This document shows, one piece after another, positions 8,100 to 10,073 of a stretch of DNA of 10,073 nucleotides. The stretch is from Ichthyophonus hoferi. Lineage: Eukaryota > Opisthokonta > Ichthyosporea > Ichthyophonida > Ichthyophonidae. Position 1 is the stretch's first letter. The number at the start of each line of letters is the position of its first letter. The translations under genes were made by a program, and so were the position numbers. The DNA lies in assembly GCA_002751075.1 (NCBI GenBank), contig NAOQ01001197.1, positions 1-10,073 on the forward strand. Direction: 5' to 3'. The notes below the pieces were generated by a model, which made no database searches, was not told where the DNA came from, and worked only from the letters and a program-made list of their open reading frames with translations.

Positions 8100-8900
8100 T
8101 GTCAACGGGTTAATCTAATCTCAATGCGCTAATCTAATCAATGATTTCTTTAAATGCCTAGTTCGCCCTTCTCGGCACCATACAAATATCCAATACGGTC
8201 ACGGCTAAGATCTGATTATGTCGATGAAATGCTTTTTGAAACAACATTCCGCATGGTATTGCATTAACAAATCGATTTACCCAGATTTTAGCCATTCGAG
8301 AACGAAACGTACTCCATCAGCCCCTTGTTATCTGGTTACCCTGCCCGATAAAATTGTTTTGTTTTAGCATATGATAAGGAAGTAAACTACAACTAGAAAA
8401 AACTGTGACTGTTCTATTGGTTTGTCCACAGCTGTCGACTTCTTTAATTGTACTGGTAGTGGTTAGTATTGCTTGACGAGTGTTAGTAATAGTCACTTGA
8501 TCAGGCATGTCTTTACGGCTCAGTTGTAGAGAAATCACGAGAGTCGTTAATCCAGAGAGTCATTATTTAACCCCGAGCATACATAATTTTAATGATTTGA
8601 GCTCTTGCATTAACATGCTTAGCTGCAATTGTGGTAATATCCTAATCTGAAAGAGTGGTGAAGGTTCTAAGTCAGACTGTAGTCAATGGAACCAAGTCGT
8701 TCAATCCACTTTTTTTTTGGTTTCGACCTTTAGTTATTATATTTGTTTATTACTAAAAAAAGAAAAGACGTTTGTTTATAGTATTAATAGACGGTTCATA
8801 TATCAACACAATAGGTAACCGGCTGTAAATGTTAGATCGCTGTTCTAATTCGGACGGTAAGCATTTTGATGATACACTTGGAAGCAATGCCGTAAATCGT
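8100..8900. other. Upstream of EndoG: no recognised gene, several open frames
   Basis: On the minus strand a frame is open from 8559 to 8317 (81 codons with no ATG start, including SRKDMPDQVTITNTRQA). About 70 nt further upstream another minus frame of 24 codons follows an AG (TIAAKHVNARAQIIK). On the plus strand 8218-8367 is an ATG-started 49-residue frame (MSMKCFLKQHSAWY...). None resembles a family I know, and the frames overlap between strands. They may be exons of an unknown gene, decayed coding sequence or chance. Short direct repeats TTAATCTAATC / CTAATCTAATC lie at about 8110-8140, just upstream of the EndoG TATA box. Confidence 0.45.
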
Positions 8901-8942
8901 CCAATCAGATAAATAAGTCGATATATAATGAGGATATAAATA
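8901..8942 (+). promoter_or_regulatory. Promoter-like CCAAT box and TATA box pair
   Basis: CCAATCAG at 8901-8908 and TATAAATA at 8935-8942 on the plus strand, with the same TATA octamer as EndoG. A start near 8965 would transcribe the GC-richer block at 8966-9050, which holds a possible donor (CAATG|GTAGAT) near 9042. No coding exon to the right could be recognised, so the target gene is unknown. Confidence 0.3.
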
Positions 8943-9010
8943 ATAGAATAGTTATTATTTTAGATGTTAGCGTGTTAGCGAGTAGTTCTCTGAGTTCTGA
9001 ACGAGCGAGT

Positions 9011-9023
9011 GTTCCGAACACCG
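9011..9023. other. GTGTTCCGAACAC palindrome in a GTTC/GAAC-rich block
   Basis: A 13-base perfect inverted repeat with a one-base centre. It is preceded by GTTCTGAAC and followed by GGTTCGTGCGAG, so GTTC/GAAC recurs five times within about 45 nt. This could be a transcription-factor site cluster or a structured 5' UTR. The function is unknown. Confidence 0.4.
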
Positions 9024-9102
9024 GTTCGTGCGAGAGCCAATGGTAGATTAGACATGACCATGACGATGTGTTTATCATAAAACATACATTACATAATTAA
9101 AT

Positions 9103-9624
9103 GCCAAGTATTTTTGTGTGCGTTTACGAGAACTTTTTATGTTGCTATTGACACCCCGTATGTGTGAGCAGGTCCTAAATGGTGTAATTGTTTTCTTTCT
9201 TTTATACTTCATTTTACCTCCAATGTTAACTTTTGGCTAACACAATGTAACTATTAATACGTCATTCGTATTGGCCAATAATGTCGCTCCACTAAAAATA
9301 TCTGACATCCCGTATATGGGAGCGGGTCCGCATTGGTGGGATTTAGGTATCAATAACAAAACACGAAGTTCTCGTAAACACACACAAAACTACTTTGCAT
9401 TCATATATATATATATAACCCTATTGACATAAAAATAGATATTACTAGTGGGTCCTCGTAGTTGTATGACCTTTATTGGCCAATACGAATGGCGTATTAA
9501 TAGTTACATTGTGTTAGCCAAAAGTTAACACTGGAGGTAAAATGAAGTATAAAAGAAAACAAGATACCTAGTATATGTGAGCAGTTCCTATATTACTGAA
9601 GTTTTTTTTATTTTTATACTTCAT
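9103..9624. mobile_element. Cluster of interlocked inverted and direct repeats, MITE-like
   Basis: Two inverted-repeat pairs interleave. Arm A (9103-9136) pairs with A' (9359-9398), sharing GTTTACGAGAACTT. Arm B (9191-9280) pairs with B' (9474-9560), about 88 bp with only a few mismatches, sharing TTAACTTTTGGCTAACACAA. The order is A-B-A'-B', so this is not one hairpin. A 26-bp direct repeat (GACAyCCCGTATrTGkGAGC type) occurs at 9150-9175, 9304-9329 and, weaker, 9563-9588. After the first and third copies comes TTTTATACTTCAT. No protein is encoded. It is best read as non-autonomous DNA-transposon relics inserted into or rearranged with each other; B/B' similarity suggests fairly recent activity or gene conversion. 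Confidence 0.6.
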
Positions 9625-10073
9625 GTCCGAAATATATTATGACTATCTTGGTTAACGCATCTTACACTATGGGCCGTATAAGCTGTACTGTATCATTCCG
9701 TACATAGATTGACCAAAATACTAATAACAAGCGCATCAAGGCGGCGATTGGTTAATCACAGCAAACTAACCACAGTAGATTCGATTGAAGCCAATATAAT
9801 AAGTTGATCGATTCTTGTCATCGTATACACTATCATATCAATAAGTTAATTCACCAAGGAGCATAATAGTTTTTTAGTATTTTGGTATGATCATGTAATT
9901 CTAGTGGGGGAGTCCTTCTGATCCATCGTGAGTTGAATTAGTTAGTACGAATATTTGTGACTGGCTCCATTTAAATCATTGAATTTAGCAACATTGCTGT
10001 AAACTCGAATGGTTAGCGCTAGCGGTAAAGCAACGTACAAAAGCAAAACAAAACGAATAATAAAGGGGAGAAC
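9625..10073. other. Right edge: no gene recognised
   Basis: A GATTGG (reverse CCAAT) lies near 9745 and GCCAAT near 9790, with ATATAATA just after. The last 70 nt become A-rich and less TA-rich (AAAGCAAAACAAAACG..., then GGGGAGAAC), as a 5' UTR might. No start codon followed by a convincing frame is present before the window ends. Confidence 0.3.

Noticed and set aside
10005-10035. tRNA-like GGTTAGCGCTAGCGG segment
   Set aside because: No T-loop GGTTCRA consensus and no acceptor stem at the right spacing.

Overview
This is AT-rich eukaryotic nuclear DNA, most likely from an animal or a close relative of animals. It has spliced genes with GT-AG introns, mostly about 230-340 nt, and many microsatellites. 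It also has animal-type gene families: endonuclease G, exportin-7 and a RUS/DUF647 relic. The compact introns, AT bias and gene set would fit a placozoan-like genome, but that is a guess and not shown by the sequence. No bacterial, organellar or viral gene was recognised.

Layout. (1) 1-2091, plus strand: the 3' end of an exportin-7 (XPO7/RanBP16) gene, with its last two coding exons at 1150-1203 and 1903-2091. The intron upstream of them runs off the left edge and is full of repeats. A roughly 145-160 bp repeat lies in that intron and again, inverted, just past the stop codon. (2) 2586-3988, plus strand: an eroded, intron-containing copy of a RUS family (RUSF1/DUF647) gene, recovered as five exon-like blocks in family order. 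(3) 3989-5280: a gap between genes, with some unassigned open frames. (4) 5283-8098, minus strand: a complete eight-exon endonuclease G gene. Its exon phases all agree, giving 252 aa with the DRGH active-site motif, and it has a TATA box and a poly(A) signal. (5) 8100-10073: intergenic or unrecognised DNA. It holds a promoter-like CCAAT/TATA pair, a palindromic GC-richer block and a cluster of interlocked inverted repeats of MITE type (about 9103-9624).

XPO7 and the RUS relic point right and EndoG points left, so the gap at about 4-5.3 kb lies between convergent units. The genes share no obvious pathway. Exportin-7 is a nuclear transport receptor and EndoG is a mitochondrial or secretory nuclease. 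All family calls rest on recall of family sequences, without a database search.
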